Assembly: GCA_017937095.1 (NCBI GenBank)
Contig: JAGBEG010000010.1
Span: 1-64,000 of the forward strand
Reading direction: 5' to 3'
DNA from: Roseburia sp.
GTDB taxonomy: Bacteria > Bacillota > Clostridia > Lachnospirales > Lachnospiraceae
Length of the DNA: 64,000 bases
Shown here: positions 17,099-25,489 of the stretch, piece after piece
Layout of the letters: every line of letters begins with the position of its first letter
Position numbering within the stretch: the first letter of the stretch is position 1
Program-made: the position numbers and the translations under genes
Notes under the pieces: model-generated
What the model was told of the DNA's origin: nothing
Databases searched by the model: none
The model's input: the letters and a program-made list of their open reading frames with translations, nothing else

Positions 17099-19513
17099 AT
17101 GAACAAGTGGAGCAGAGTATTATATCAACCGAATCTTCCGCTGATGCCGGGCAAATATGTTACCGCCGGGGAGGAGCATATTGCAATTTCCAGGACGGCT
17201 GCAGAAGAGGGTATGGTGCTGCTGAAGAATGAGAAGAATCTGCTGCCCCTTAGCGAGGGAAGCAGAGTGGCGTTATTCGGAAAGGGAAGCTTTGATTATG
17301 TAAAGGGAGGCGGCGGCAGCGGCGATGTAAATACCGTCTATGTCCGCAATCTCTATGAAGGACTTAAGATCGTAAATACGGTATCTGTCTATGAACCGCT
17401 TTCCGACTTTTACCGGGAGAACGTAAAGGAACAGTATGACGCCGGGGCAGCGCCGGGGATGACGGTGGAACCAGAGCTTACAGACGAATTGCTCGCCGGG
17501 GCTAAGGCATACACAGACACCGCAGTAATCGTCTTGAGCCGTTTTTCCGGGGAGGGCTGGGATCGTTCCAGTATAGAATATAACGGGGAGTACAATCCGT
17601 GGGAGACGGAGACGAGCATGCCGCAGATTTCCGGTAAGATTTTCCCGAAGGGAGACTTTTATCTGACGAGTGAGGAAGAGAAACTGATTGGACAGGTAAA
17701 GGAGAACTTCGCGAAAATTGCGGTGGTATTAAATATCGGCGGCGTGATAGATACCAGATGGATCAAGCAGGACGAAAAGATCTCCTCAGCCCTTGTTATG
17801 TGGCAGGGCGGCATGGAAGGCGGATTAGCGGCGGCGGAGATTCTCTGCGGAAAGGTAAATCCATCCGGCAGGCTTACCGACACCTTCGCGGGATGCGTGG
17901 AGGACTATCCTTCTACGGCGGGCTTTCACGAGTCTGTGGAGTATGTAGATTATACCGAAGATATTTACGTCGGCTACCGTTATTTTGAGACGCTGCCCAA
18001 TGCGGCGGAGAAGGTATGCTATCCCTTCGGGTTCGGGCTTTCCTATACAAGCTTTGCGCTTAAAGAGGCGGGAATTGCGGAAGAGGACGGCATGATAAAG
18101 CTGCTGGTGCAGGTGACAAATACCGGCAGCATGGCGGGCAAAGAGGTGGTGCAGGTCTATTACAGCGCGCCTCAGGGCAAATTAAAGAAGCCGGCAAAAG
18201 AGCTTGCCGCCTTTGCCAAGACAAGAAATCTCCTGCCGGGGGAGAGCCAGACAGTTTCTCTCGAATTTGCGCGGGCATCCATGGCGTCTTATGATGATCT
18301 GGGAAAGATCGCCAAATCCGCATATGTGCTGGAAAAGGGGACATATGAACTGTTTTTCGGTACTTCCGTGAGAGATGTGAAGAAGCTGGACTACGTGATA
18401 AATATTGCAGAGGATGAGGTGACAGAGCAGTTAAGCGCCAAAGCTGCGCCGACGAGCCTCAAACAGAGAATGCTCTCGGACGGAAGCTTTGAAGAACTGC
18501 CACAGGCAGAGCCGAACGATCCGAATGCCTGTGTGCTGGTGAAGATGGAGCCGGGAACGGAGGAGGCAATGACGCCGCAGGTACGGTTCCGGGACAGATA
18601 TCTTCTCGTCAGCCCGTATGCGAAAGGTGTTCATCCCCTGATTGAGGTGGCAGAGGGCAAGGTGACAATGGAAGAGTTCTTAGCGCAGCTTAGCGACGAG
18701 CAGTTGATAGAGCTTTTGGGCGGACAGCCGAATACCGGCGTCGCGAATACCTATGGATATGGAAATCTGCCGGAATACGGTGTGCCGTCTGTCATGACGG
18801 CGGACGGACCGGCGGGACTGCGCATCGGCGCGGAATGCGGCGTTAAGACAACCGCATGGCCCTGCGCAACGCTGCTTGCAGCCACGTGGAATACCGAGCT
18901 GATCGAGCAGGTGGGAAAAGCGGGTGCCGAGGAGGTCAAGGAGAACAACATCGCAGTGTGGCTCACGCCTGCGGTCAATATTCACAGAAACCCGCTCTGC
19001 GGAAGAAACTTCGAATATTATTCGGAGGACCCGTATCTGACCGGAAAGATGGGAGCTGCCATGGTGCGCGGAATCCAGTCGCAGCACATTGCGGCGGCAG
19101 TGAAGCATTTTGCATGCAACAATAAGGAGACGAACCGGAAGCACAGCGATTCGAGAGTGTCCGAGCGGGCGCTGCGCGAGATCTACTTAAAAGGTTTTGA
19201 GATCATTGTAAAAGAGGCAGACCCTTGGGTCATCATGTCTGCCTACAATATCATCAACGGACACCGGGCATCGGAAAACCGCGAGCTGTTGGAGGATATC
19301 CTGCGGGGCGAGTGGCATTTTGGCGGTATGGTGACCTCCGACTGGTGGACCCGCGGGGAACACTATAAGGAGATTAAGGCAGGAAATGATGCGAAGATGG
19401 CATGCGGATATCCGGAGCGCGTGAAGGAAGCGATGGAAAAGGGTGCGATTACCCGGCCGGAGTTGGAGCGCTGCGCAAGACGTGTACTGGAGCTAATTTT
19501 AAAAATTGACTGA
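17099..19513 (+). CDS. Glycoside hydrolase family 3 enzyme with swapped domain order
   Basis: 804 aa, no signal peptide, so probably an intracellular beta-glucosidase-type enzyme. The order is inverted relative to most GH3 enzymes: the GH3 C-terminal alpha/beta domain comes first (EEGMVLLKNEKNLLPLSEGSRV), then the fibronectin III-like domain (from YPFGFGLSYTSF, with KEVVQVYYSAP), then the (beta/alpha)8 catalytic domain (VMTADGPAGLRIG..., VKHFACNN, nucleophile D748 in VTSDWW). Such permuted GH3 enzymes are known from Ruminococcus and Butyrivibrio. Start set at 17099, behind GAGGTC; 17069 is an alternative. The natural substrate is not readable from sequence. Confidence 0.92.
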   Translation: MNKWSRVLYQPNLPLMPGKYVTAGEEHIAISRTAAEEGMVLLKNEKNLLPLSEGSRVALFGKGSFDYVKGGGGSGDVNTVYVRNLYEGLKIVNTVSVYEPLSDFYRENVKEQYDAGAAPGMTVEPELTDELLAGAKAYTDTAVIVLSRFSGEGWDRSSIEYNGEYNPWETETSMPQISGKIFPKGDFYLTSEEEKLIGQVKENFAKIAVVLNIGGVIDTRWIKQDEKISSALVMWQGGMEGGLAAAEILCGKVNPSGRLTDTFAGCVEDYPSTAGFHESVEYVDYTEDIYVGYRYFETLPNAAEKVCYPFGFGLSYTSFALKEAGIAEEDGMIKLLVQVTNTGSMAGKEVVQVYYSAPQGKLKKPAKELAAFAKTRNLLPGESQTVSLEFARASMASYDDLGKIAKSAYVLEKGTYELFFGTSVRDVKKLDYVINIAEDEVTEQLSAKAAPTSLKQRMLSDGSFEELPQAEPNDPNACVLVKMEPGTEEAMTPQVRFRDRYLLVSPYAKGVHPLIEVAEGKVTMEEFLAQLSDEQLIELLGGQPNTGVANTYGYGNLPEYGVPSVMTADGPAGLRIGAECGVKTTAWPCATLLAATWNTELIEQVGKAGAEEVKENNIAVWLTPAVNIHRNPLCGRNFEYYSEDPYLTGKMGAAMVRGIQSQHIAAAVKHFACNNKETNRKHSDSRVSERALREIYLKGFEIIVKEADPWVIMSAYNIINGHRASENRELLEDILRGEWHFGGMVTSDWWTRGEHYKEIKAGNDAKMACGYPERVKEAMEKGAITRPELERCARRVLELILKID

Positions 19514-19514
19514 T

Positions 19515-19550
19515 GAAAAGGGAAGTGCCGTTTGCCGGCGCTTCCCTTTT
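19515..19550 (+). terminator. Rho-independent terminator after the GH3 gene
   Basis: Fifteen-bp stem AAAAGGGAAGTGCCG / CGGCGCTTCCCTTTT with one G-T pair and a 5-nt loop, followed by T. Confidence 0.88.
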
Positions 19551-19589
19551 TGGGTACAATTCCAAAAGTCACATTCTGTCATAAAAGGG

Positions 19590-19652
19590 TGACGAATCCC
19601 AAATTCTCTGTCTCCTGTTTTGACAAAAAATCCGCGCCCCCCGGCTTATAAT
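19590..19652 (+). promoter_or_regulatory. Spo0A-type spoIIG promoter
   Basis: A perfect 0A box TGACGAA (consensus TGNCGAA) at 19590-19596, a second 0A-like TGACAAA at 19621-19627 overlapping -35 TTGACA (19620-19625), then a 21-bp spacer and a perfect -10 TATAAT (19647-19652). An over-long spacer with Spo0A boxes at the -35 region is the known architecture of the Bacillus subtilis spoIIG promoter, which needs Spo0A~P. Confidence 0.75.
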
Positions 19653-19687
19653 AAAGGCATGTCGGAGAAAAATCGAGGTGAGAAGAG

Positions 19688-20464
19688 ATTTATGTATTTT
19701 ATGCGGATGTATTCCTGCTGCAGAATTTCATCATGGATCTGATCGCGGTTTGTGGAGCAAATTACTTTTTGAAACGGCGCAAAAAATACCGCAGGCTGAT
19801 TCCTGCCGCGGCAGTCACTTCTTTTCTGGGGCTTGTGCTGCTGGTTTTCATCCGGAATTATCTGCTCTATTGTCTGATTACGCATTTTTTATTAAATACC
19901 TTTATGACCGCGCTCTGTTTCGGAAGATGCGGCAAAAAGGAATTTATAGAAAACTTTGCCGTCATTTATTTTGTTGTTATCTTGCTGGGCGGTATTCTGG
20001 AATGGCTGCAGGGCAGCGGAATGTTTCCGCAAAATTTTTTCCTGATGGCGCTTGCCGGAATCGCGGGAATCTGCGTAGCTCTCTTCTATCTTATGCGAAG
20101 AAAGAATTTCGGCAACCATATCGTTGAGGTGAGAATCTGCAAGGATTGCCGCAATATGGAACTAAGAGGGTACTGGGACAGCGGAAATCAGTTGAGAGAT
20201 CCTTATACAGGACAGGGAATCAGTATTTTAAGCCACGCGAAGGCGCGTGAATTTGTGGATGAAAAAAAGGATCGCATCCGTTTTGTGCCGTATCGTTCGC
20301 TGGGGGAGACGGAGGGACTTCTTGCAGTCCTCGATGTGGATGAAATGGTGCTTAAGGACGGCAAGAAACGGCAGGAGCTTCGCCATATGGCAATCGGGAT
20401 CGCGCAGAAGGGACTGCTCGAGGATAAGGCATATGATCTGATTCTGCACGCTTCGCTGGGGTAA
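19688..20464 (+). CDS. spoIIGA: Sigma-E processing peptidase SpoIIGA
   Basis: 258 aa if read from ATT 19688. N-terminal five-segment membrane domain, then a cytoplasmic aspartyl protease half-site: GYWDSGNQLRDPYTGQGISI with catalytic D164. It cleaves the pro-sequence of SigE in the mother cell when signalled by SpoIIR. The first ATG (19733) would cut off YVFYADVFLLQNFI, which is part of the conserved first membrane segment; a stop codon lies three codons before ATT 19688, and GAGGTGAG ends 5 nt before that ATT, so a rare ATT start is the best reading. Followed by sigE, the standard spoIIG order. Confidence 0.88.
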   Translation: MYVFYADVFLLQNFIMDLIAVCGANYFLKRRKKYRRLIPAAAVTSFLGLVLLVFIRNYLLYCLITHFLLNTFMTALCFGRCGKKEFIENFAVIYFVVILLGGILEWLQGSGMFPQNFFLMALAGIAGICVALFYLMRRKNFGNHIVEVRICKDCRNMELRGYWDSGNQLRDPYTGQGISILSHAKAREFVDEKKDRIRFVPYRSLGETEGLLAVLDVDEMVLKDGKKRQELRHMAIGIAQKGLLEDKAYDLILHASLG

Positions 20465-20549
20465 CAGCGCGGGAAGAAAACCGAGTGTGCACAGAAATCG
20501 GCAGGCATTGGGAGATATGGGATTATTATAAGAAAGGAATGTGGTGGAT

Positions 20550-21290
20550 ATGTACATAAAGTTGGCAGTTCCGGAATACCGGATGCGGGGAATATGGGCG
20601 GGAATCAGCCGCTTTTTCCTGAAAGAAGAGGATGAGGTGCACTATATCGGGGGCGCGGAGGTCCTTCCGCCGCCGCTCGCAGGGGAGGAGGAGAGCGCCT
20701 GCATAAAGATGCTGGCAGGAGACGATCCTGAGGCGGCGCGGGGAAAGCTGATTGAACATAATCTGCGTCTTGTCGTCTACATAGCGAAGAAATTTGATAA
20801 CACGGGCGTAGGGGTGGAGGATCTGATCTCGATCGGGACGATCGGTCTGATCAAGGCGATCAATACCTTTAATCCCGGGAAAAACATCAAGCTTGCCACC
20901 TATGCTTCGCGCTGCATTGAAAATGAAATCCTCATGTATCTGCGCCGGAATAATAAGACGAAACTGGAGGTCTCCATCGACGAGCCGCTCAATGTGGACT
21001 GGGACGGCAACGAGCTGCTCTTGTCCGATATTCTGGGAACAGATGAGGATGTGATCTACCGTGATATTGAGACGGATGTAGAACGTATGCTGTTAAAAAA
21101 GGCGATTGCAAGGCTCTCCGGCAGGGAACGCATGATTATCGAGCTGCGTTTTGGGCTCAACTCCGCAAATGGGGAGGAGAAGACGCAGAAGGAGGTGGCG
21201 GATATGCTCGGCATTTCCCAGTCTTATATTTCGAGGCTTGAAAAGAAGATCATGGGACGTCTGAAAAAGGAAATTGTCCGTTTCGAGTAA
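20550..21290 (+). CDS. sigE: Sporulation sigma factor SigE (pro-SigE)
   Basis: About 246 aa. The pro-sequence (about 1-25, hydrophobic/basic, ending before [16 protein letters not shown]) is the part removed by SpoIIGA. Region 2 ([39 protein letters not shown]...[19 protein letters not shown]), region 3 and region 4 helix-turn-helix ([24 protein letters not shown]) are intact. Directs early mother-cell transcription, including the spoIIIA operon further right. Start uncertain among GTG 20541, GTG 20544 and ATG 20550, since the ribosome site AAAGGA fits 20544 or 20550. Confidence 0.96.
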   Translation: MYIKLAVPEYRMRGIWAGISRFFLKEEDEVHYIGGAEVLPPPLAGEEESACIKMLAGDDPEAARGKLIEHNLRLVVYIAKKFDNTGVGVEDLISIGTIGLIKAINTFNPGKNIKLATYASRCIENEILMYLRRNNKTKLEVSIDEPLNVDWDGNELLLSDILGTDEDVIYRDIETDVERMLLKKAIARLSGRERMIIELRFGLNSANGEEKTQKEVADMLGISQSYISRLEKKIMGRLKKEIVRFE

Positions 21291-21364
21291 CGTAAGGGCT
21301 GTTTTCTGATGGTTTGCCGTGCGCTTGACAGTAAGATTGTGAAAAGAATGACAAGGGAAAAGAA

Positions 21365-21393
21365 TTGTAACCGGCATGAAAACATAGTATAAT
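21365..21393 (+). promoter_or_regulatory. SigA-type promoter of the beta-CASP gene
   Basis: -35 TTGTAA (21365-21370), 17-bp spacer, perfect -10 TATAAT (21388-21393), 33 bp before the start codon. Confidence 0.75.
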
Positions 21394-21426
21394 TGTACCA
21401 GAAAGAAAAAGCTTGGGGGAAGGCAT

Positions 21427-23034
21427 ATGATACTTGAATTTTTAGGAGCAGCACACGAGGTGACAGGAAGCTGTCATTATCTGGAGTTCGCAGGAAAGCA
21501 TGTTCTTGTGGACTGCGGTATGGAGCAGGGAGCGGATATTTATGTGAATCAGGAGATTCCGGTCAATGCGGCGACAATTGACTATGTGTTTGTGACGCAT
21601 GCGCATATCGATCATTCGGGACTTCTGCCGCTGTTATACAATCACGGTTTCCGCGGGCAGATTTTTGCGACGAAGGCGACGCACCAGCTCTGCGAGATCA
21701 TGTTAAAGGACAGCGCCCATATCCAGATGTTCGAGGCGGAGTGGAAGAACCGCAAGGCAAAGCGTGCCGGAAAACCGGAAGTCGTACCGATGTATGATAT
21801 GAATGATGCGATGGGAGTTCTCACACATTTTGTGTCCTGTGATTATCAGAAGATCATACAGGTCTGCGAGGGACTGAAGGTCCGGTTCGTGGACGCGGGA
21901 CATCTGCTTGGCTCGTCGAGTATTGAGATGTGGATTGCCGAGGAGACAGAAAGCGGAAGGGAAGAGCGCAAGATCGTATTTTCCGGCGATATCGGTCCGG
22001 GAAACAGACCGCTTATCAAGGACCCGGAATACATAAAGGAAGCGGATTACGTCGTGATGGAATCCACATACGGCGACCGCACCCACGCCGCGCCGCCGGA
22101 TTTTGCGGTAGAGCTTGCGAGAGTGATCGCAGATACGTTTTCGCGCGGCGGCAATCTCGTAATTCCTGCGTTTTCTGTCGGGCGCACACAGGAGATGCTT
22201 TATTTTATCCGAAGAATCAAGATGGAGGATATGCTAAAGGGCTATCCGGATTTTGAGGTGTATGTGGACAGCCCGCTTGCGGTTGAGGCGACGACCATTT
22301 TCAATAAGAATGTTGCGGACTGCTTTGACGACGAGGCGATGGAGCTGGTCAATCAGGGAATCAACCCGATCGGTTTTCCGGGGCTTCGGATGGCGATTAC
22401 CAGCGATGAGTCCAAAATGATTAATTTTGATGAGAGACCCAAGGTCATCATTTCCGCATCCGGCATGTGCGAGGCGGGGCGTATCAGACATCATCTAAAG
22501 CACAACCTCTGGCGTAAGGATTCCACGATTCTGTTCGTCGGCTATCAGGTTCCGGGAACGCTTGGAAATTCCCTGCTCGGCGGGGCGAAGGAGGTGCGCC
22601 TGTTCGGTGAGACGGTCGAAGTACAGGCAAAGATCGAAAATTTGCCGGGCATCAGCGGGCACGCGGATGTGAATCAGCTCACGAAATGGGTCGGCGCGTT
22701 TGAGACAAAGCCGAAGCGCGTATTTGTTGTCCACGGGGAGGACAAGGTCACGGAACAGTTCGCGGATCATATCCAACGGGAACTGGGGCTTTCTTCTTAT
22801 GCGCCGTACAGCGGCGACGCGTTTGATCTGCTGACGGGCGCATGTATAAGAGAGGGCTCCAGGGAAGCGGCAGTAAAGAAGAAGAGCCGCGCATCGAGCA
22901 ATGTCTTTGCAAGGCTGCTCGCGGCAGGAGAGCGCCTGATTGCTGTGATTCAAAAGTGCGAGGGAATGCCAAACCGGGAGCTCGGCAAGTTCGCAGATCA
23001 GATCAACGAGCTGTGCAACAAGTGGGACAGATAG
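21427..23034 (+). CDS. Metallo-beta-lactamase/beta-CASP family ribonuclease-like protein
   Basis: 535 aa. Metallo-beta-lactamase core with THAHIDHSG at residues 57-65, a later DAGHLLGSSSIEM, then the beta-CASP insert (GRTQEMLYFIRRI...VYVDSPLA), motif ISASGMCEAGRIRHHLKHNL and a C-terminal RMMBL-like segment ending GISGHADVNQL...FVVHGE. This is the CPSF/YSH1-like branch of RNA-processing nucleases rather than RNase J. It has its own promoter. In many Clostridia sigG directly follows sigE; here this gene sits between them. RNA substrate unknown. Confidence 0.88.
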   Translation: MILEFLGAAHEVTGSCHYLEFAGKHVLVDCGMEQGADIYVNQEIPVNAATIDYVFVTHAHIDHSGLLPLLYNHGFRGQIFATKATHQLCEIMLKDSAHIQMFEAEWKNRKAKRAGKPEVVPMYDMNDAMGVLTHFVSCDYQKIIQVCEGLKVRFVDAGHLLGSSSIEMWIAEETESGREERKIVFSGDIGPGNRPLIKDPEYIKEADYVVMESTYGDRTHAAPPDFAVELARVIADTFSRGGNLVIPAFSVGRTQEMLYFIRRIKMEDMLKGYPDFEVYVDSPLAVEATTIFNKNVADCFDDEAMELVNQGINPIGFPGLRMAITSDESKMINFDERPKVIISASGMCEAGRIRHHLKHNLWRKDSTILFVGYQVPGTLGNSLLGGAKEVRLFGETVEVQAKIENLPGISGHADVNQLTKWVGAFETKPKRVFVVHGEDKVTEQFADHIQRELGLSSYAPYSGDAFDLLTGACIREGSREAAVKKKSRASSNVFARLLAAGERLIAVIQKCEGMPNRELGKFADQINELCNKWDR

Positions 23035-23060
23035 ACGCGGCGGCAGCGTGAGGGAAGGTC

Positions 23061-23840
23061 CTACAGAGAGAGATAGTTGCGGATGGATTTGAGCGCAGAC
23101 TTTTCCAGGCGGCTGACCTGTGCCTGGGAAATATGGATTTCCTCCGCAACCTCCATCTGTGTTTTGCCCTCAAAGAACCGCAGCTTAAGGATGTAGTTTT
23201 CGCGTTCGTTCAGGTGGTCCATGGCGTCGCTTAACGACAGCTCTTCGATCCAGTTGTCCTCGCGGTTCTTCTTGTCGCTGATTTGATCCATGACATAGAG
23301 GGTATCGCCGCCGTCGGTGTACACGGGATCGTAGAGGCTGACCGGGCTTTGAATCGCATCCAGTGCAAAGACGATCTCCTCCGTAGTAAGACCGGATTCT
23401 CTGGCAATCTCTTCAATGGTCGGTTCTTTGTCGGAGGTTCTTGCGAGAAGCTCTCTGGTGTGGATTGCCTTGTATGCGGTGTCCCTTAAGGAGCGGCTGA
23501 CGCGGATAGAATTGTTGTCGCGCAGATAGCGCCGGATTTCCCCGATAATCATGGGAACGGCGTAGGTGGAGAATTTGACGCCCATGGTCGGGTCAAAGTT
23601 ATCAATAGACTTGATAAGTCCGATGCATCCGATCTGGAAGAGATCGTCCACGTTTTCGTGATTGCCGGAAAAGCGCTTGATGACGCTTAGGACAAGGCGG
23701 AGGTTTCCCTTGATATAGGTCTCGCGGGCCTTTGTATCTCCCTGCTTGATGCGGACGAAGAGGGCTTCTTTTTCCTCCTCCTTTAAGATTGGGAGCTTGG
23801 CGGTATTGACGCCGCAGATTTCAACTTTGTATGAAGCCAT
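23061..23840 (-). CDS. sigG: Forespore sigma factor SigG
   Basis: 259 aa. The N-terminal KVEICGVNTAKLPIL is diagnostic of SigG. Region 2 (NLRLVLSVIKRFSGNHENVDDLFQIGCIGLIKSIDNFDP), region 3 and region 4 (TQMEVAEEIHISQAQVSRLEKSALKSI) are complete. Drives late forespore transcription after engulfment. It is encoded on the opposite strand, convergent with the beta-CASP gene, whereas spoIIGA-sigE-sigG is collinear in the usual arrangement. Ribosome site CTGGAGG lies upstream of the ATG. Confidence 0.95.
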   Translation of the reverse strand: MASYKVEICGVNTAKLPILKEEEKEALFVRIKQGDTKARETYIKGNLRLVLSVIKRFSGNHENVDDLFQIGCIGLIKSIDNFDPTMGVKFSTYAVPMIIGEIRRYLRDNNSIRVSRSLRDTAYKAIHTRELLARTSDKEPTIEEIARESGLTTEEIVFALDAIQSPVSLYDPVYTDGGDTLYVMDQISDKKNREDNWIEELSLSDAMDHLNERENYILKLRFFEGKTQMEVAEEIHISQAQVSRLEKSALKSIRNYLSL

Positions 23841-23872
23841 GATGGGTTCCTCCAGAATTTTTTTCTGTTAAA

Positions 23873-23902
23873 AAGGATGCTTCATTTGGAGGGATTTTAT
23901 TC
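23873..23902 (-). promoter_or_regulatory. Candidate SigG/SigF-type promoter of sigG
   Basis: Minus strand -35 GAATA (23898-23902), 18-bp spacer, -10 CATCCTT (23873-23879). This fits the SigG pattern GHATR-N17/18-CATNHTA with one mismatch and would allow autoregulation by SigG, as in Bacillus. Confidence 0.5.
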
Positions 23903-23996
23903 AGGGATTTTTCGGAAAGAAATACAGAAGAATATGGAAATAAAGATGAATTTGTAGTATAAATAATAGTAATAAAATAAGTGGGGCAGACGGAAT

Positions 23997-24329
23997 ATGA
24001 AAGATCGAATTGATGAGAGAAATGAGAGAGAGCGGATTGCAAAGAGCGTTGTCAAGTTCTGGAATGTGAACTATATTCCAAGACCGCAGTATGAGGAGCC
24101 GCAGGCCACAGAGGAGCAGGCGGGAATACAGCAGAATGCTGTCTGTACCGAGAATACGGCGGCGAAGGAGCATGAGGAAGCTTACAACGTCACCACAGGC
24201 TCTTATTCAGGAGAATATGGCAGGAGCGATGTGGAGGATGAGGTGACAAAGGGACAGATCGAGAAGATTCTTCACGAGAAGACAGATGCGATCCGCAGTC
24301 TGATTGAACAGAACGAGGAGCAGCAATAG
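23997..24329 (+). CDS. Hydrophilic protein of unknown function (110 aa)
   Basis: Acidic, charged, Glu/Gln/Ala-rich, with no membrane segment, signal peptide or cysteine motif (a single Cys). The N-terminus is basic and helical (MKDRIDERNERERIAKSVVKFWNVNYIPRPQYE); the C-terminus forms a likely coiled helix (GQIEKILHEKTDAIRSLIEQNEEQQ); the middle is disordered. It lies between the inverted sigG and dapF and ends 55 nt before dapF. The ribosome site is weak (GACGGA). I recognise no family. Confidence 0.6.
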   Translation: MKDRIDERNERERIAKSVVKFWNVNYIPRPQYEEPQATEEQAGIQQNAVCTENTAAKEHEEAYNVTTGSYSGEYGRSDVEDEVTKGQIEKILHEKTDAIRSLIEQNEEQQ

Positions 24330-24384
24330 GCACGCGGGAGCTCTTTGGCATATAATAGAATAAGAAAGGCTGTTGGAGGCGTTT

Positions 24385-25230
24385 ATGTCAGAGATAACGC
24401 TGCGCAAATATCATGGGCTTGGGAATGATTATCTGATTTATGACCCGAACCGCAATGACAATCTTTTGCAGGAGAGGCAGATTCAGGCACTCTGCAAGAG
24501 AAACATCGGGGTCGGGGCAGATGGGATTCTCTATGGTCCTTTTTTTGATGGAAAGGAGATGTGGGTACGGATCTTTAATCCGGACGGAAGCGAGGCAGAA
24601 AAGAGCGGAAACGGCATCCGCATTTTCTCAAGGTACTTAAAGGATGCGGGATATGTCAGGGAAGAAAGCTATACGCTGCATACGAAGGCGGGAGAGACAA
24701 AGGTGACGTTTCTGGACGATTGCGGAGACGTTATGCGGGTGGATATGGGATATGCGAGGTTTCTGGCGGAGGAGATTCCGGCAGTGGGATTCGGGGATGA
24801 AGTTGTAAATGAAGCCATCTTTTTTTGCGATAATTTCTACAATGCGACCTGTGTGTCCATGGGCAATCCGAACTGCGTGCTGATGCTGGAGGAAGTGAAT
24901 AAGAAAAAAGCGCTGCAGCTTGGGCCTTATGTGGAAAATTCGAGGTACTTTCCCAACCGTATCAATATGCAGCTCTGTCAGGTCTTAGATCGAAACAATA
25001 TCCAGATTGAAATCTACGAGCGCGGGGCGGGGTATACCTTTGCATCCGGAACGGGAGCCTGCGCCGCTGCCGCGGCGTCCCACAGGCTGGGACTGGTGGA
25101 TGACCGTGTGACGGTGCATATGCACGGCGGCGAGCTGCTGATCGAGTTTGATTCGGACGGAAGAATCGACATGACCGGACCTGTGGTCTATATAGGGAGC
25201 ATTACGCTGGCGGAGCAATTTCTCTCGTAG
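24385..25230 (+). CDS. dapF: Diaminopimelate epimerase family protein lacking the first catalytic cysteine
   Basis: 281 aa, normal DapF length with the two-lobed fold signatures KYHGLGNDYLIYD (8-20), GVGADGIL, FNPDGSEAEKSGNGIRIF and ASGTGACAAAAA. Canonical DapF has two catalytic cysteines; the first lies in a CGNG motif. Here that motif is KSGNG, so Ser74 replaces the cysteine, and the nearby R-C is R-I (Ile80). The second, in GTGACA, is kept. It may be a DapF variant or an epimerase/isomerase with another substrate. The start ATG is 5 nt after GGAGG; a longer TTG frame is rejected because TTG overlaps that ribosome site. Confidence 0.8.
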   Translation: MSEITLRKYHGLGNDYLIYDPNRNDNLLQERQIQALCKRNIGVGADGILYGPFFDGKEMWVRIFNPDGSEAEKSGNGIRIFSRYLKDAGYVREESYTLHTKAGETKVTFLDDCGDVMRVDMGYARFLAEEIPAVGFGDEVVNEAIFFCDNFYNATCVSMGNPNCVLMLEEVNKKKALQLGPYVENSRYFPNRINMQLCQVLDRNNIQIEIYERGAGYTFASGTGACAAAAASHRLGLVDDRVTVHMHGGELLIEFDSDGRIDMTGPVVYIGSITLAEQFLS

Positions 25231-25307
25231 CTTCCCGTCTGGTGCAGAGAATATGCAGAGAACAGCAGAAAGAAAACCAGACACAGTCAAAATGAAAAAG
25301 AGACGAA

Positions 25308-25323
25308 GCCCCATATTTGGGGC
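25308..25323 (+). other. Small GC hairpin downstream of dapF
   Basis: GCCCCA / TGGGGC with a 4-nt loop followed by ATTTCG; at best a weak terminator. The rest of the dapF-queT gap up to the preQ1 leader shows nothing else. Confidence 0.35.
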
Positions 25324-25437
25324 ATTTCGCCTCCCAATAATACAACTGAGCCGGATGGAATAAGAAATTTGATTGCAATTTGCCTGAGACTGTGTTAAAG
25401 TATAACCCGTTGCAGAAATTACTGCATCAACAGATAT

Positions 25438-25481
25438 ACGTCAGTTCGAGACCTTCCTGACGTAAAACAAAACTAAAGGAG
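25438..25481 (+). ncRNA. Candidate preQ1-I type riboswitch upstream of queT
   Basis: Stem ACGTCAG / CTGACGT (25438-25444 and 25457-25463) with a 12-nt loop containing CCTT (25452-25455), followed by an A-rich tail and AAGG (25476-25479) of the ribosome site. CCTT can pair with AAGG to give the H-type pseudoknot of preQ1-I riboswitches, which would hide the ribosome site when ligand is bound. Size, A-rich tail with CAAAACTAA and the downstream QueT gene all fit. Confidence 0.6.
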
Positions 25482-25489
25482 AAAAGAAT

